Shown: piece by piece, positions 7,960 to 17,315 of the stretch
Layout of the letters: each line of letters opens with the position of its first letter
Numbering within the stretch: position 1 is the stretch's first letter
NCBI GenBank assembly: GCA_002336805.1
Contig: DDEZ01000011.1
Coordinates: forward strand, 248,001-312,000
Origin: Bacteroidetes bacterium UBA1941
GTDB lineage: Bacteria; Bacteroidota; Bacteroidia; Chitinophagales; LD1
Direction: 5' to 3'
Length of the DNA: 64,000 bases
The notes under the pieces: model-generated
Databases searched by the model: none
The model's input: only the letters and a program-made list of their open reading frames with translations
What the model was told of the DNA's origin: nothing
Translations under genes and position numbers: made by a program

Positions 7960-9027
7960 ATGAATCTCAAGTTCTTGAAATACATGTCAGCTTTTATCAG
8001 CGTGGTGGTGATCCTGATCTCTATCACTGCCGGTGGTGCCTGGGTATTCTTTGCGCCGGTTTATGCTTTTATGCTGGTGCCGGGGCTGGAGCTATTCATG
8101 CAGGGCTCGGAGGAAAACTATACCAAAGCCGAAGAAGAGGTCGCAAAAAAGGATCTTAAGTTTGACATCCTCGTCTGGCTCATCCTGCCGGTGCAGTATG
8201 TCATGATGTGGATCTTCCTCACGCGCGTGGGCAATGAGGCCCTGCCTATGTGGGAGCGTGGTGGCATGATCCTCGCCTTTGGTATCTCCTGTGGCGTATT
8301 CGGTATCAATGTAGCCCACGAGCTGGGACACCGAGCCACCTGGTACGAGCAGGCGATGTCAAAGCTACTGCTGCTCTCTTCGCTCTACATGCACTTCTTC
8401 ATAGAGCACAATCGCGGCCACCACAAAAATGTCTCTACAGACGAGGATCCCGCCTCATCGCGCCGAGGGGAGATGATCTATGCCTTCTGGTTTCGCTCTG
8501 TCACAGACGGCTGGGTCAGTGCCTGGCACCTGGAGCGTGACCGCCTGGCCAAGACTGATACGCCATGGTACTCTATCAAAAATGAAATGCTCATCTACCA
8601 GTTTATACAGGTGGGCCTGCTGATCGCCATCGCCGTTTTCTTTGGATGGAAAGTGATGCTTGCGTTTATCGTATCGGCTACCATTGGCTTCTTACTATTG
8701 GAGACGGTCAACTATATCGAACATTACGGCCTCCGCCGCAAAAAGGTAGATGGAGAATACTACGAGAAAGTAATGCCTGTCCACTCGTGGAACTCTAATC
8801 ACCCCATAGGCCGCCTCATGCTATTTGAGCTCACACGTCACTCGGATCACCACTATATGGCCTCGCGCAAATATCAGGTGCTCCGCCACTTTGACCAGGC
8901 TCCGCAGATGCCTACAGGCTATCCGGGCATGATGGTGCTGGCGCTGTTTCCTCCGCTGTGGTTTAAAGTCATGCACACCCACATAGACAAATACAAAGCG
9001 AGCACTGAAGGCGCAGCACTTGCGTAA
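7960..9027 (+). CDS. alkB: AlkB-type alkane 1-monooxygenase
   Basis: A polytopic membrane di-iron hydroxylase (355 residues from ATG 7960) that would oxidise the terminal methyl of alkanes using rubredoxin-delivered electrons. The histidine boxes are intact: HELGHR (120-125), EHNRGHHKNV (149-158), NYIEHYGL (251-258) and LTRHSDHHY (291-299). The HYG and LTRHSDHH boxes separate AlkB from fatty-acid desaturases. No rubredoxin or rubredoxin reductase is fused or adjacent, so these must be elsewhere. The gene has its own consensus promoter. Long-chain alkane versus other hydrophobic substrate cannot be told from sequence. Confidence 0.9.
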   Translation: MNLKFLKYMSAFISVVVILISITAGGAWVFFAPVYAFMLVPGLELFMQGSEENYTKAEEEVAKKDLKFDILVWLILPVQYVMMWIFLTRVGNEALPMWERGGMILAFGISCGVFGINVAHELGHRATWYEQAMSKLLLLSSLYMHFFIEHNRGHHKNVSTDEDPASSRRGEMIYAFWFRSVTDGWVSAWHLERDRLAKTDTPWYSIKNEMLIYQFIQVGLLIAIAVFFGWKVMLAFIVSATIGFLLLETVNYIEHYGLRRKKVDGEYYEKVMPVHSWNSNHPIGRLMLFELTRHSDHHYMASRKYQVLRHFDQAPQMPTGYPGMMVLALFPPLWFKVMHTHIDKYKASTEGAALA

Positions 9028-9041
9028 AGACATGTAAGGTT

Positions 9042-9075
9042 ATTGTATTGTCTCTCGTCTCACACATTATGTTTG
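9042..9075 (+). promoter_or_regulatory. promoter-like boxes upstream of the DUF2461 gene
   Basis: TATGTTTG (9068-9075) exactly fits TAnnTTTG. ATTG boxes at 9042-9045 and 9047-9050 lie 22 and 17 nt upstream. The ATG at 9117 is 41 nt downstream. Confidence 0.5.
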
Positions 9076-9116
9076 CGTCAATCATAAATCAACAACCATA
9101 AATCATAGATCGCCTC

Positions 9117-9782
9117 ATGTCTTACTTTTCTCCTGCCTATTTCAAGTTCTTCGACCAGCTATCTAAAAACAATAACAAAGAGTGGTTTGACAAGAACCGC
9201 CTTACATACGAGGAGCAGGTCAAAGGACCCTTCAAGAAATTTGTCGGCATCATTCAGCAAGGGCTGAAGAAGGATAACCCCGACTTTCTCACTGAGCCTT
9301 CCAAAGCGATCTTCCGTATCAACCGTGATATCCGTTTTGCCAAGGATAAAGCGCCCTACAAGAATCACTGCGGAGCTTTCTTCAGCAGGTCTGGTACAAA
9401 GGATAGTCGTCCCGGCTACTATCTTCATCTTGGCTCTCCTGATCTCTTTCTCGGAGGAGGCATGTGGGACCTGGATAAGGAGAAGCTGGAGAAGGTACGC
9501 CAGGAGATCTACTACAATAATGACGACTTTACAAAGATCATCAATGACAAAGCCTTCAAGTCGATCTATGGTACTATACTCGGAGAGCGCAATAAAGTTT
9601 TAGCACATGACTACAAGGAATTTGCCAAAGAACAACCCCTGATAGCCAATAAGCAGTTTTACTATTCAGCTAAACTGAAGAAGGAGGATGTACTGGGCAA
9701 AGACTTTGATAAACTCGTGCTCAAATACTACAAGGCAGCCGCTCGGCTAAACGAGTTTTTGATGAGCGCTATTACAGAGTGA
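9117..9782 (+). CDS. DUF2461 (TIGR02453) family protein
   Basis: A 221-residue protein with family hallmarks: an N-terminal FFDQLSKNNNKEWFDKNR block, RINRDIRFAKDKAPYKNHCGAFF and YYLHLGSPDLFLGGGMW. The family is widespread, cytosolic and of unknown function. Its stop codon overlaps the start of the next gene in TGATG, implying translational coupling. The RFAKDK-APYK block is highly conserved in the family and is presumably functional, but no reaction is known. Confidence 0.92.
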   Translation: MSYFSPAYFKFFDQLSKNNNKEWFDKNRLTYEEQVKGPFKKFVGIIQQGLKKDNPDFLTEPSKAIFRINRDIRFAKDKAPYKNHCGAFFSRSGTKDSRPGYYLHLGSPDLFLGGGMWDLDKEKLEKVRQEIYYNNDDFTKIINDKAFKSIYGTILGERNKVLAHDYKEFAKEQPLIANKQFYYSAKLKKEDVLGKDFDKLVLKYYKAAARLNEFLMSAITE

Positions 9783-10426
9783 TGGTCAGGCTGCTGCTCT
9801 GTACCATTTTCATCTATGCTACACTGGCGGCTGCGGCTGGCGGGGCAGTGACTATCTGGGCAGATACTACGCTCGGTGTCAGGATAGAGGCGCTGCCGCA
9901 GGAGCCGGACCTGCCGGAGCAGCACACATATCGCATCAGCTACATGGAGAGGGGAGAGGCAAAGCAGTTCCTTGATACAATAGTATTTCTCCGGCCCATG
10001 CTCTTTGACTCAGCTCATGTCTACCTGCGCCAGCTCGACGCCAAGGGGCTACCTGAGCTCGTCTTCCGGGGTGAGTACCATAGCACTTTTGCTTCTGGTC
10101 AGCTCAAGAGCCGGACCCGTCAGTCTGTATTTATCGTATGGGACCTGCGCCGCAGCCGGCGCATGTTTGACTGCATTCCGCTCAATACATGGTATGTAGA
10201 GAAGGTGGTCTACGATGATAATGGCAAAGCTCAGACGATATACGGTGACTGCGAGCAGCAGTTTAATGTCGGTATCAATGATAAGAATCAGATCGTCGTC
10301 ACCAGTCTGAAGGACGAAAGCAGCGGCCCTGCTATAGAGCACTACCTATGCGACCCGCTCCGCATAGACATGGGTGTCTACCAGCTCAGTGAGCTCAGCA
10401 GGTATCAATGGCTCAAGGCCAGATAG
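9782..10426 (+). CDS. secreted protein of unknown function
   Basis: The ATG at 9782 shares one base with the TGA of the DUF2461 gene, which makes it the likely start rather than the GTG three bases earlier. The 214-residue product begins with a short signal-peptide-like hydrophobic stretch (residues 2-22, ending AAAAGGA). The rest is mixed beta-type sequence with three cysteines (including MFDCIPLN and YGDCEQQFN) and no motif I recognise. Probably periplasmic. The coupling to DUF2461 suggests co-expression but no shared function can be read. Confidence 0.7.
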   Translation: MVRLLLCTIFIYATLAAAAGGAVTIWADTTLGVRIEALPQEPDLPEQHTYRISYMERGEAKQFLDTIVFLRPMLFDSAHVYLRQLDAKGLPELVFRGEYHSTFASGQLKSRTRQSVFIVWDLRRSRRMFDCIPLNTWYVEKVVYDDNGKAQTIYGDCEQQFNVGINDKNQIVVTSLKDESSGPAIEHYLCDPLRIDMGVYQLSELSRYQWLKAR

Positions 10427-10497
10427 CGGCAGGAGATCGGTTCATCCTCTGTTTCTCGTTTTTGTCTGCTACATTCGCGGCGCATACAGCATAGCAC

Positions 10498-11289
10498 ATG
10501 AGTACAAACTATATAGACCGCCTGCGCACTGAGATAGCACCCGTGAGGCAGCAGATCATCACGCATCCGCTCTACGACCACATCCGCACCGTAGAGGATC
10601 TGCATATATTCATGGAGCATCATGTCTATGCTGTATGGGACTTTATGAGCCTGCTGAAATCACTGCAGCGCTCGCTCACCTGTGTCAGCCTGCCATGGGT
10701 ACCCGTGGGTAGCGCACAGACACGCTACCTGATCAATGAGATAGTGACAGGAGAGGAGAGTGATGTAGACCAGCAGGGCAGGCGTGTCAGCCACTTTGAG
10801 CTATACCTGGATGCTATGCAGCAGTCAGGTGCAGACCAGCAGCCCATACATGCATTCATCGCGCAGGTGCGTGATGGCTGTGCGGTAGATACTGCCGCGC
10901 AGCGCGCCGGTCTGAATGACGGCATACGCGCATTCATGCGCAGCACCTTTGACGTGATAGGCTCACAGCAGAGACACCTGCAGGCTGCCGTATTCACCTT
11001 TGGGCGGGAGGATCTGATACCGGATATGTTCCTGGGCTTGATCAGAGAATTAAATAAATCCCTCAGTGGCCAGCTGGGGGTACTGGAGTACTACATAGAG
11101 CGTCACATAGAGGTGGATGGCGGCCATCACTCGCACCTGGCCTACCAGATGACCACTGAGCTCTGTGGTACAGATGAAAAGAAGTGGCACGACGCAACTG
11201 AAGCTGTCAAAAGATCACTGGCAGCACGTGTAGCCCTATGGGATGCCGCTCTCGCCCGTATCCAGGAGCGCAGTGCCATAGCGGTCTAG
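10498..11289 (+). CDS. DUF3050 family protein, heme-oxygenase-like fold
   Basis: A 263-residue, mostly helical protein that matches DUF3050. The conserved N-terminal block IFMEHHVYAVWDFMSLLKSLQ and C-terminal block YYIERHIEVDGGHHSHLAYQM carry repeated Glu, His and Asp residues in helices. That arrangement resembles heme-oxygenase-like di-metal proteins, so an oxidase-type metal centre is possible, but this is inference. No function is established for the family here. It lies between an unknown secreted protein and mnmA, all on the plus strand but with separate spacing of 70-80 bp. Confidence 0.82.
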   Translation: MSTNYIDRLRTEIAPVRQQIITHPLYDHIRTVEDLHIFMEHHVYAVWDFMSLLKSLQRSLTCVSLPWVPVGSAQTRYLINEIVTGEESDVDQQGRRVSHFELYLDAMQQSGADQQPIHAFIAQVRDGCAVDTAAQRAGLNDGIRAFMRSTFDVIGSQQRHLQAAVFTFGREDLIPDMFLGLIRELNKSLSGQLGVLEYYIERHIEVDGGHHSHLAYQMTTELCGTDEKKWHDATEAVKRSLAARVALWDAALARIQERSAIAV

Positions 11290-11330
11290 CTCAGAGCTTT
11301 AGCTAATCGCAATAGTTGTTGCAACTCGCA

Positions 11331-11362
11331 TTTTCAATAATCAGTATTGTGCTGTATCTTTG
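11331..11362 (+). promoter_or_regulatory. mnmA promoter giving a near-leaderless transcript
   Basis: TATCTTTG (11355-11362) is a perfect -7 element, preceded at 20 nt by TTTT (11331-11334), a weak -33. Only 8 nt separate the -7 box from ATG 11371, so transcription would start at or just before the start codon. Confidence 0.6.
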
Positions 11363-11370
11363 CGCCCCCG

Positions 11371-12483
11371 ATGAGCAAGAAAGGAAAAGTATTGGTAGCC
11401 ATGAGCGGCGGTATAGATAGTACCGTGACGGCAGTGATGCTGCATGAGGAGGGCTATGAGGTCATAGGTATCACTATGAAGACCTGGGACTATGCCACCT
11501 CCGGCGGCTCTAAGAAGGAGACTGGCTGCTGCTCCCTTGATTCTATCAATGATGCCCGCGCTATAGCCGTAGATCTGGGCTTCAGCCATTTCATAGTAGA
11601 TATACGCGACGAGTTTGGTGACTATGTGATAGACAATTTTGTAGGCGAATACATGGCAGGTCGTACGCCTAATCCATGTGTACTCTGCAATACCCATATC
11701 AAGTGGGAGGCCCTGCTCAAGCGCGCCGATGCGATGGACTGTGAGTTTATAGCCACAGGCCACTATGCACAGCTCAACTCTGCCAATGGCCGCCACTACG
11801 TGAGCAGGGGGCTTGATCTGAATAAGGATCAGTCCTACGTCCTCTGGGGCATCTCTCAGGCATGCCTGGGACGTACCAAGTTTCCCATGGGCAAATACCA
11901 CAAGCCTGAGATCAAGCAGATGGCCCGCGATATGGGCTATCTCGATATAGCCAATAAGCCAGAGAGCTTTGAGATCTGCTTCGTACCTGACAATGACTAT
12001 CGCGGCTTCCTCAAGAGGCGCATGCCTGACCTGGAGGCACGGGTAGATGGAGGCCTCTTCGTAGATACTGCCGGCAATAAGCTCGGCGTGCATAAGGGCT
12101 ATCCTTTTTACACTGTAGGCCAGCGCAAAGGCCTCGGTGTTGCCTTCGGCAAGCCGATGTTCGTCACTGAGATCATCCCTGAGACCAATACGGTAGTGCT
12201 GGGAGAGGAACATGAGCTCAACCGCAATGGCATGTGGGTAGGCAATCTCAATATGCAGAAGTACGAGAAGGTATCTGATCGTACGCCCGCACTGACCAAG
12301 GTGCGCTATAAGCATGATGGAGAGTCTAGTATTCTATACCAAAAGGACGACCGTATCAAGGTCGAGTTTATGCACGAAGTATCTGCCATCGCACCGGGCC
12401 AGAGTGCCGTCTTCTATGAGGGCGACGATCTGATAGGCGGCGGCAATATCTTTTCCAGCTTCCAGATAGCAGCAGACAAATAG
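11371..12483 (+). CDS. mnmA: tRNA-specific 2-thiouridylase MnmA
   Basis: Cytosolic enzyme that adenylates and thiolates U34 of tRNA-Lys, -Glu and -Gln. The 370-residue product has the PP-loop SGGIDS (12-17; usually SGGVDS), the NPCVLCNTHIKW block with catalytic Cys106, and FEICFVPDNDY with Cys203, the pair expected to relay persulfide sulfur. GQRKGLGVA marks the central domain. An extra GCCSLDSINDA segment (52-62) after the PP-loop region is a common variant. The ATG at 11371 is preferred to an upstream TTG because the latter lies in the promoter. Confidence 0.95.
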   Translation: MSKKGKVLVAMSGGIDSTVTAVMLHEEGYEVIGITMKTWDYATSGGSKKETGCCSLDSINDARAIAVDLGFSHFIVDIRDEFGDYVIDNFVGEYMAGRTPNPCVLCNTHIKWEALLKRADAMDCEFIATGHYAQLNSANGRHYVSRGLDLNKDQSYVLWGISQACLGRTKFPMGKYHKPEIKQMARDMGYLDIANKPESFEICFVPDNDYRGFLKRRMPDLEARVDGGLFVDTAGNKLGVHKGYPFYTVGQRKGLGVAFGKPMFVTEIIPETNTVVLGEEHELNRNGMWVGNLNMQKYEKVSDRTPALTKVRYKHDGESSILYQKDDRIKVEFMHEVSAIAPGQSAVFYEGDDLIGGGNIFSSFQIAADK

Positions 12484-12611
12484 CAATTTGTAGCTGCAAA
12501 CTATTTACTGTCCTATATCGTACTGATGAGGATAGTGCCGCACGTAGTATGTGCAGAGCAGTATAGCTCAGTTGCGATTTATTTATAACTTTAGTCAATA
12601 GAAACGACCGG

Positions 12612-13352
12612 ATGATCAAAAGAATCTCCTACAGCCTCATCATAGCCGCCCTGCTCATCCTGGCCGGATGCAAGCAGGACACGGACCACATGACCCTCTC
12701 GCCCCAGCTCTATGACTATGCGCCGCTGCGCGTGGGTCACTACCTGCTCTATGATGTAGACTCCATCACCTATACCTATGCTGATCCTATACAGACGGCA
12801 GATACGGTGCACTTTCAGATACAGGAGATGATATCAGATACATTCTATGACAATCTGGGTAATGTAGCCTACCGCATAGAGGTGAGCAAACGCTATGATA
12901 CCACCAGCCCGCTGAATGTGGTAGACCGAGCCTGGTATTGCTTCCGCACGCAGAATAGCTACGAGAAAGTGGAGGACGACCTGCACTTCATCAAGCTGAT
13001 CTTCCCTCCGGTCAATGGCCTCACGTGGAAGGGCAATAGCTACCTGCCAGCCTCTGACACTACCTCCGACATCTACCAGAAGTATGCAGGCTGGGTCTAC
13101 ACTTACTCTGATGTGAATGGGCCTAAGGCTATCAATACTCTCGGCTTTGACTCTGCACTGGTGGTCACCGAGGTCAATGACGAGAACCTCATCAATAAGA
13201 AGCTCAGCCGTGAGACCTACGCCTATCACGTAGGCCTGATGTACAAGGAGTGGGAGATCATCAATAAGCAGGATGTGAATGCCTCCTGGACTGCGCCCAA
13301 TAAAGCCACCGGATTTCGCATCCGTATGAGGCTGCACGCCTACGGCGGCTAG
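12612..13352 (+). CDS. predicted lipoprotein of unknown function
   Basis: A 246-residue protein with a lipoprotein signal peptide: hydrophobic residues 6-18 and lipobox LAGC, Cys19 being the acylation site. The mature part is a single domain of alternating beta-like segments starting APLRVGHYLLYDVDSITY, a type common in Bacteroidota secreted lipoproteins; no catalytic motif is visible. It is likely anchored in the outer membrane or periplasm. A -7-like TAACTTTA box (12586-12593) lies 18 nt before the ATG. The downstream T9SS subtilase is 47 bp away on the same strand, so the two could be co-transcribed. Confidence 0.75.
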   Translation: MIKRISYSLIIAALLILAGCKQDTDHMTLSPQLYDYAPLRVGHYLLYDVDSITYTYADPIQTADTVHFQIQEMISDTFYDNLGNVAYRIEVSKRYDTTSPLNVVDRAWYCFRTQNSYEKVEDDLHFIKLIFPPVNGLTWKGNSYLPASDTTSDIYQKYAGWVYTYSDVNGPKAINTLGFDSALVVTEVNDENLINKKLSRETYAYHVGLMYKEWEIINKQDVNASWTAPNKATGFRIRMRLHAYGG

Positions 13353-13399
13353 TCATCTTTTTAGCATTTTATCTCACCATTATTACCGACTTTTATAGT

Positions 13400-15085
13400 A
13401 TGGTAAAAGGTACCCTGCGCCTCTCTCTGTTATTGATCGTATTTGTCCTCGTCCTGGTACTGCCACAGATAGTGGCTGCGCAGACCTACACCTGCTATGT
13501 ACAGCTGCGTGATAAAAGTGGCAGCCCGTATAGCATCAGCCACCCGGAGGCTTTCCTCTCGGCCAGGGCACTCGAGCGCCGCAGGCTGCAGCACATCCCC
13601 ATAGCTGACAATGACCTCCCTGTATCCGCTACCTATGCGCACCAGGTAGGCGCTATCTGCCATGTAGCCGCCACCCTGCGCTGGACCAATGGTCTGCTCA
13701 TTCGTACAGATGATCCGGCTGCTATCACACAGGTTCGCGCGCTGCCTTTCGTCACCGCTGTACGTATACTGAGCAGTGGTGGTGCCTCTACCCGCCACAA
13801 AGCCCTCGATGCACCGCGCATCACCAAGGCCGGCACACAGACCGTAGACACTACCCTCTATGGCTCAGCTACCCGCCAGACCACTATGATGCACCTGGAC
13901 CGTCTGCACGGCCTGGGCTACTGGGGCGATGGCGTGGTCATAGCCATGATGGATGCAGGATTTTACAATGCGGATAGTGTCACCTTTATGCGCCGTGTGT
14001 TTGAGGAGGGGCGCATGCTTTATACCTGGAATTTTGTCTTTGATACATTCGAGGTCTTTGGTTCTCCCCGTGCCTACCCGCACGGCTGCAATACTTTCTC
14101 CTGCATCGCTGCCAATATTCCCTACAAGATGGTAGGTACAGCGCCCAATGCCAGCTTCATGCTCTTCCAGACGGAGGACAATCGCTCCGAGACCATCGCC
14201 GAGGAGTACTACTGGGCTGCTGCTGCAGAGCGGGCAGATAGCATGGGGGCAGATATCCTGTCTACATCTCTCGGCTATACCACCTTTGATGCATCAGATG
14301 CGGCCGATAGCCACACCTACGCAGATATGACAGGCCATACCACCCCCATAGCGCGGGCCGTCAATACTGCCGCCTCCAAAGGGCTCATAGTGGTCAATAG
14401 CGCCGGCAATGAGGGCGATGATGCATGGCACTATATCGGTACCCCCGGCGATGCCGATAGCGGCGTGAGTATAGGTGCTGTAGACCCCTCAGCGGCCATA
14501 GCCGGTTTCAGCAGCCGCGGGCCAAACTCCTCCGGTCACATCAAGCCTGATATGTGCGCACAAGGTGCGCCGGCAGCGCTCAGCACACCGTACTCTACGC
14601 TCACGGCAGAGTATGGCACCTCCTTTTCCTGTCCTATCACTGCAGGTGCTTTTGCATGCCTGCGTCAGGCCTTTCCATCTGTGCCCAATATGGAAATGGT
14701 AGAGATAGTACGCCAGACATGCAGTCAGTACACGCATCCTGATTCGGACTATGGGTACGGTATCCCTGACTTTGGCCTGGCGTATGACAAACTCAAGGTT
14801 CTCTATCCCCAAGACACGATCCCCAATGCCAGCCGGCCTGCAGGTGTCTTCCCAAATCCATTCTCCACCACTATCAGGGTGGGCATAGCCGACCTGGTCA
14901 CAGATACACTGGTCAATACCGCCGAGCTCTATGACATCTCCGGCCAGAAGGTCTGGAGTGCCTCTATACAGACAGTGACCTTCACCAATAATGCCTGGGA
15001 GCTCTCACCTCCGGCCAACCTGGCAGCAGGCGTCTACATCCTCGCCATCAATAAGACGAGAAAGTACAGACTGGAGAAGTTTTAA
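13400..15085 (+). CDS. T9SS-exported subtilisin-like (S8) serine protease
   Basis: A 561-residue secreted peptidase. After a signal peptide (5-28) come a propeptide-like region (about 29-130) and an S8 catalytic domain with Asp185 (VVIAMMDAGF), His228 (YPHGCNTF) and Ser408 (GTSFSCP). The oxyanion Asn is in VVNSAGNEGDD. The last 80 residues are a T9SS type-A sorting domain starting FPNPFSTTIRV and ending AAGVYILAINKTRKYRLEKF. It is expected on the cell surface or in the medium, degrading external protein. The His motif HGCNTF replaces the usual HGT, so specificity is uncertain, but all triad residues are present. Confidence 0.9.
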   Translation: MVKGTLRLSLLLIVFVLVLVLPQIVAAQTYTCYVQLRDKSGSPYSISHPEAFLSARALERRRLQHIPIADNDLPVSATYAHQVGAICHVAATLRWTNGLLIRTDDPAAITQVRALPFVTAVRILSSGGASTRHKALDAPRITKAGTQTVDTTLYGSATRQTTMMHLDRLHGLGYWGDGVVIAMMDAGFYNADSVTFMRRVFEEGRMLYTWNFVFDTFEVFGSPRAYPHGCNTFSCIAANIPYKMVGTAPNASFMLFQTEDNRSETIAEEYYWAAAAERADSMGADILSTSLGYTTFDASDAADSHTYADMTGHTTPIARAVNTAASKGLIVVNSAGNEGDDAWHYIGTPGDADSGVSIGAVDPSAAIAGFSSRGPNSSGHIKPDMCAQGAPAALSTPYSTLTAEYGTSFSCPITAGAFACLRQAFPSVPNMEMVEIVRQTCSQYTHPDSDYGYGIPDFGLAYDKLKVLYPQDTIPNASRPAGVFPNPFSTTIRVGIADLVTDTLVNTAELYDISGQKVWSASIQTVTFTNNAWELSPPANLAAGVYILAINKTRKYRLEKF

Positions 15086-15262
15086 ACTACGAGTAGTTGC
15101 TATCTCGCTGGTTCATGCGTCCTCGCTTGAACCTTATACCTGCGCAGCACTATATTTCGCGCCGGTCTGCGATCAGACTTCCGATTTTAGCTGCCATGTT
15201 GAATACACCATCCGGACGGAAGCCACTACTATCGCATATCACAAATCAAAACATCCCTTATC

Positions 15263-16297
15263 ATGCTTATCGTATTTGGCACTTACAGTTTTAATATCAA
15301 AAAGTACACCGCGACCGAACTGGGCGTAGAGGCAGAGACAGGAGACATACCTATCATGCTCCGCCAGCGGGTCTTTCATATCTTCTACATACCTGTGCTA
15401 CCCATAGGCAGGCTCTACGCCATGCAGCTCAGTGATGGCAAGCTCTACAACCTACCTGCTCATCTCCACGCTGCAGTAGATGAGCGCGGGCCGCACCGCA
15501 CGCCATTTTATGCCTTTGCGCTACCGCTGCTGGTCATAGCCGGGTTTATCATATCGCAGTGCCTCACGTGGAAGCACCGCTACGACCGCACCCAGCTCTA
15601 TCAGGCTGCACAGCGGGAGCAGGCAGACAGCACCGCTGCCCGCCTCGACCGCCTCGGCACAGAGCACTATATCAAGCTACTGGATATCACTGACCGCTAC
15701 TCCGGTGGGTACACCTATCTGCACGTGCGCAATATCAATGGCTCAGCCGTGACGCTGGAGCAGCTCGGGACCTCGCTGCACGACTACAATAACAATAGTC
15801 CGTGGCACATCCGCCGGATGTTCCTCCTGCAGGGGGAGGAGACGGACACCATCGTGCTACCCATACAGCAGCTGCGCGAGGCCAATGTGGGCACCTATGA
15901 GGATGATGTGAAAGACTACAAAGTGCCCGACCTGCTACACGATGGCAAGCGCTACAGGATCAGCGATATCCTCACCATACCTGACGGGCCTATGCTGGCC
16001 ACCTATGGCGAGGACGACACCCGCGATACCATGAGCCCCCTCATGCTGACCAACTACGGTACTCCGCTCACCCTCGTGAGCATCCGCTCTGCAGATCCCT
16101 CTGTGCGCTGGCTAGACCTGCTGCCCCTCACGCTCACCATGGACACCGACGATACCTACACCCCACTCGATATCAAAGGCGACAGGAGCAAAGAATACAG
16201 CGCCACGCTGACCTTTGAAGATGAGCAAAAGCGCCGCTATCTCTACGATATCTCATGGAATACTATGAATTGGGAGCTGACGCAAAAACGCGAATAG
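15263..16297 (+). CDS. single-pass membrane protein, Bacteroidota-type hypothetical
   Basis: A 344-residue protein. Residues 1-55 (FGTYSFNIKKYTATELG; VFHIFYIPVLPIGRLYAMQ) resemble the N-terminal module of zinc-ribbon membrane proteins (IPVFPIG-type), but the zinc cysteines are absent. One transmembrane helix lies at about 91-111. The C-terminal 230 residues are a charged soluble region with beta-rich segments. No catalytic motif is apparent, so I give no function. The 177-bp gap before it (15086-15262) holds no recognisable signal. Confidence 0.7.
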   Translation: MLIVFGTYSFNIKKYTATELGVEAETGDIPIMLRQRVFHIFYIPVLPIGRLYAMQLSDGKLYNLPAHLHAAVDERGPHRTPFYAFALPLLVIAGFIISQCLTWKHRYDRTQLYQAAQREQADSTAARLDRLGTEHYIKLLDITDRYSGGYTYLHVRNINGSAVTLEQLGTSLHDYNNNSPWHIRRMFLLQGEETDTIVLPIQQLREANVGTYEDDVKDYKVPDLLHDGKRYRISDILTIPDGPMLATYGEDDTRDTMSPLMLTNYGTPLTLVSIRSADPSVRWLDLLPLTLTMDTDDTYTPLDIKGDRSKEYSATLTFEDEQKRRYLYDISWNTMNWELTQKRE

Positions 16298-16371
16298 CGA
16301 TTCAGTAGACAACTAAGCCTCTGACAGTGAGATCGGATGTATCTCGGAACTTAGTTCCTTCAGGTTGATGA

Positions 16372-17301
16372 TTAATACTTTCTTAAATAACCTTCCCAGT
16401 CATGCGGATAGTCCTGCTGCGCGTCTTTCGTGATGTAGGGCGGAATGGGCACAGCCCAGTAGTCAATATGATGCGATTGTAGGAAGTTGACTATCTCCAT
16501 CTTCTTGCGATATTCCTTTGAGTCCAAAGGATAATACAAGGAGCGCAGGAATTGTTGTATGTAGACCTTTTGCCCATTTTTTTGATACAGAGAGTTGTCG
16601 ACCAATAAAAGTGTGTAATCCGCTCCGGCCCTAAGGAGATAGTTGACCACGTTAAGATTTTCTTGAAAGAGCGCTTCTCGAAGGGCAAAGCTACCCCGGT
16701 CATTTACGTAGTTGATATTTGCTCCGGCCTCCACCAGCATTTTCACTTTTATCAGTGCGAGGTCATCGTTCTTATCCTTCAGGCAGGAGGCAGCTTCGCT
16801 CAAAGCTGTTTTCCGTGTTTGATTGCCCTCTCGCCTCGGACCCGTTTCTTCATCATTAGGATTGCCTTTGTGCTGCAATAGCAGCGCGAGTATCTTAGGG
16901 TTTTTGCCGCCCTCCCACAGGCCGCCTGCTGCGTAGATGATAGCGGATGTGCCATCATATGTGTCGTGCAGGTTAGGGTCAAAGCCAGATTTGACTAGCG
17001 CCTCGCAGGATTTAAACTGTCCATTCATCACAGCCAGCATTAATAGCGTGCTTCCAAACTGCGGTTCCTGATAGTTTACGAGCTGGCGATCACCAGCTAT
17101 GAGATGATTGATGCGATCGACATCCTGATCTTGCACTGCCTTTGCCAGATCCCATGACGGGCCATCCTGGAAAAGCCTATAATCATTTCCCAATAATCCA
17201 TCCTTGTCTACAGGGATTTCACGATAAAAGCACGAACTCAGAAAAAGCCCTATCAGTACTAATGGGAAAAGTGATAGGCTCTGAATATATCTCCGCATCA
17301 T
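16372..17301 (-). CDS. ankyrin-repeat lipoprotein
   Basis: A predicted lipoprotein of about 309 residues from ATG 17301 (or 17298): hydrophobic signal then lipobox LSSC. The mature protein has about five ankyrin-type repeats (for example STLLMLAVMNGQFKSCEAL, KILALLLQHKGNPND, VKMLVEAGANINYVNDRGS, NVVNYLLRAGADYTLL). Such proteins mediate protein-protein contacts; the partner is unknown. An open frame extends upstream to 17379, but that extension is encoded by a dispersed hairpin repeat (ITPLPTLPKE) and should not be counted as protein. Periplasmic or outer-membrane location is inferred from the lipobox. Confidence 0.82.
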   Translation of the reverse strand: MMRRYIQSLSLFPLVLIGLFLSSCFYREIPVDKDGLLGNDYRLFQDGPSWDLAKAVQDQDVDRINHLIAGDRQLVNYQEPQFGSTLLMLAVMNGQFKSCEALVKSGFDPNLHDTYDGTSAIIYAAGGLWEGGKNPKILALLLQHKGNPNDEETGPRREGNQTRKTALSEAASCLKDKNDDLALIKVKMLVEAGANINYVNDRGSFALREALFQENLNVVNYLLRAGADYTLLLVDNSLYQKNGQKVYIQQFLRSLYYPLDSKEYRKKMEIVNFLQSHHIDYWAVPIPPYITKDAQQDYPHDWEGYLRKY

Positions 17302-17315
17302 ATTACTGTATTTAG

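Noticed and set aside
11341..12315. 324-codon minus-strand open frame opposite mnmA
   Set aside because: Lies wholly antisense to a well-supported gene and its composition (long runs of His, Tyr, Ala) fits a codon-bias shadow.
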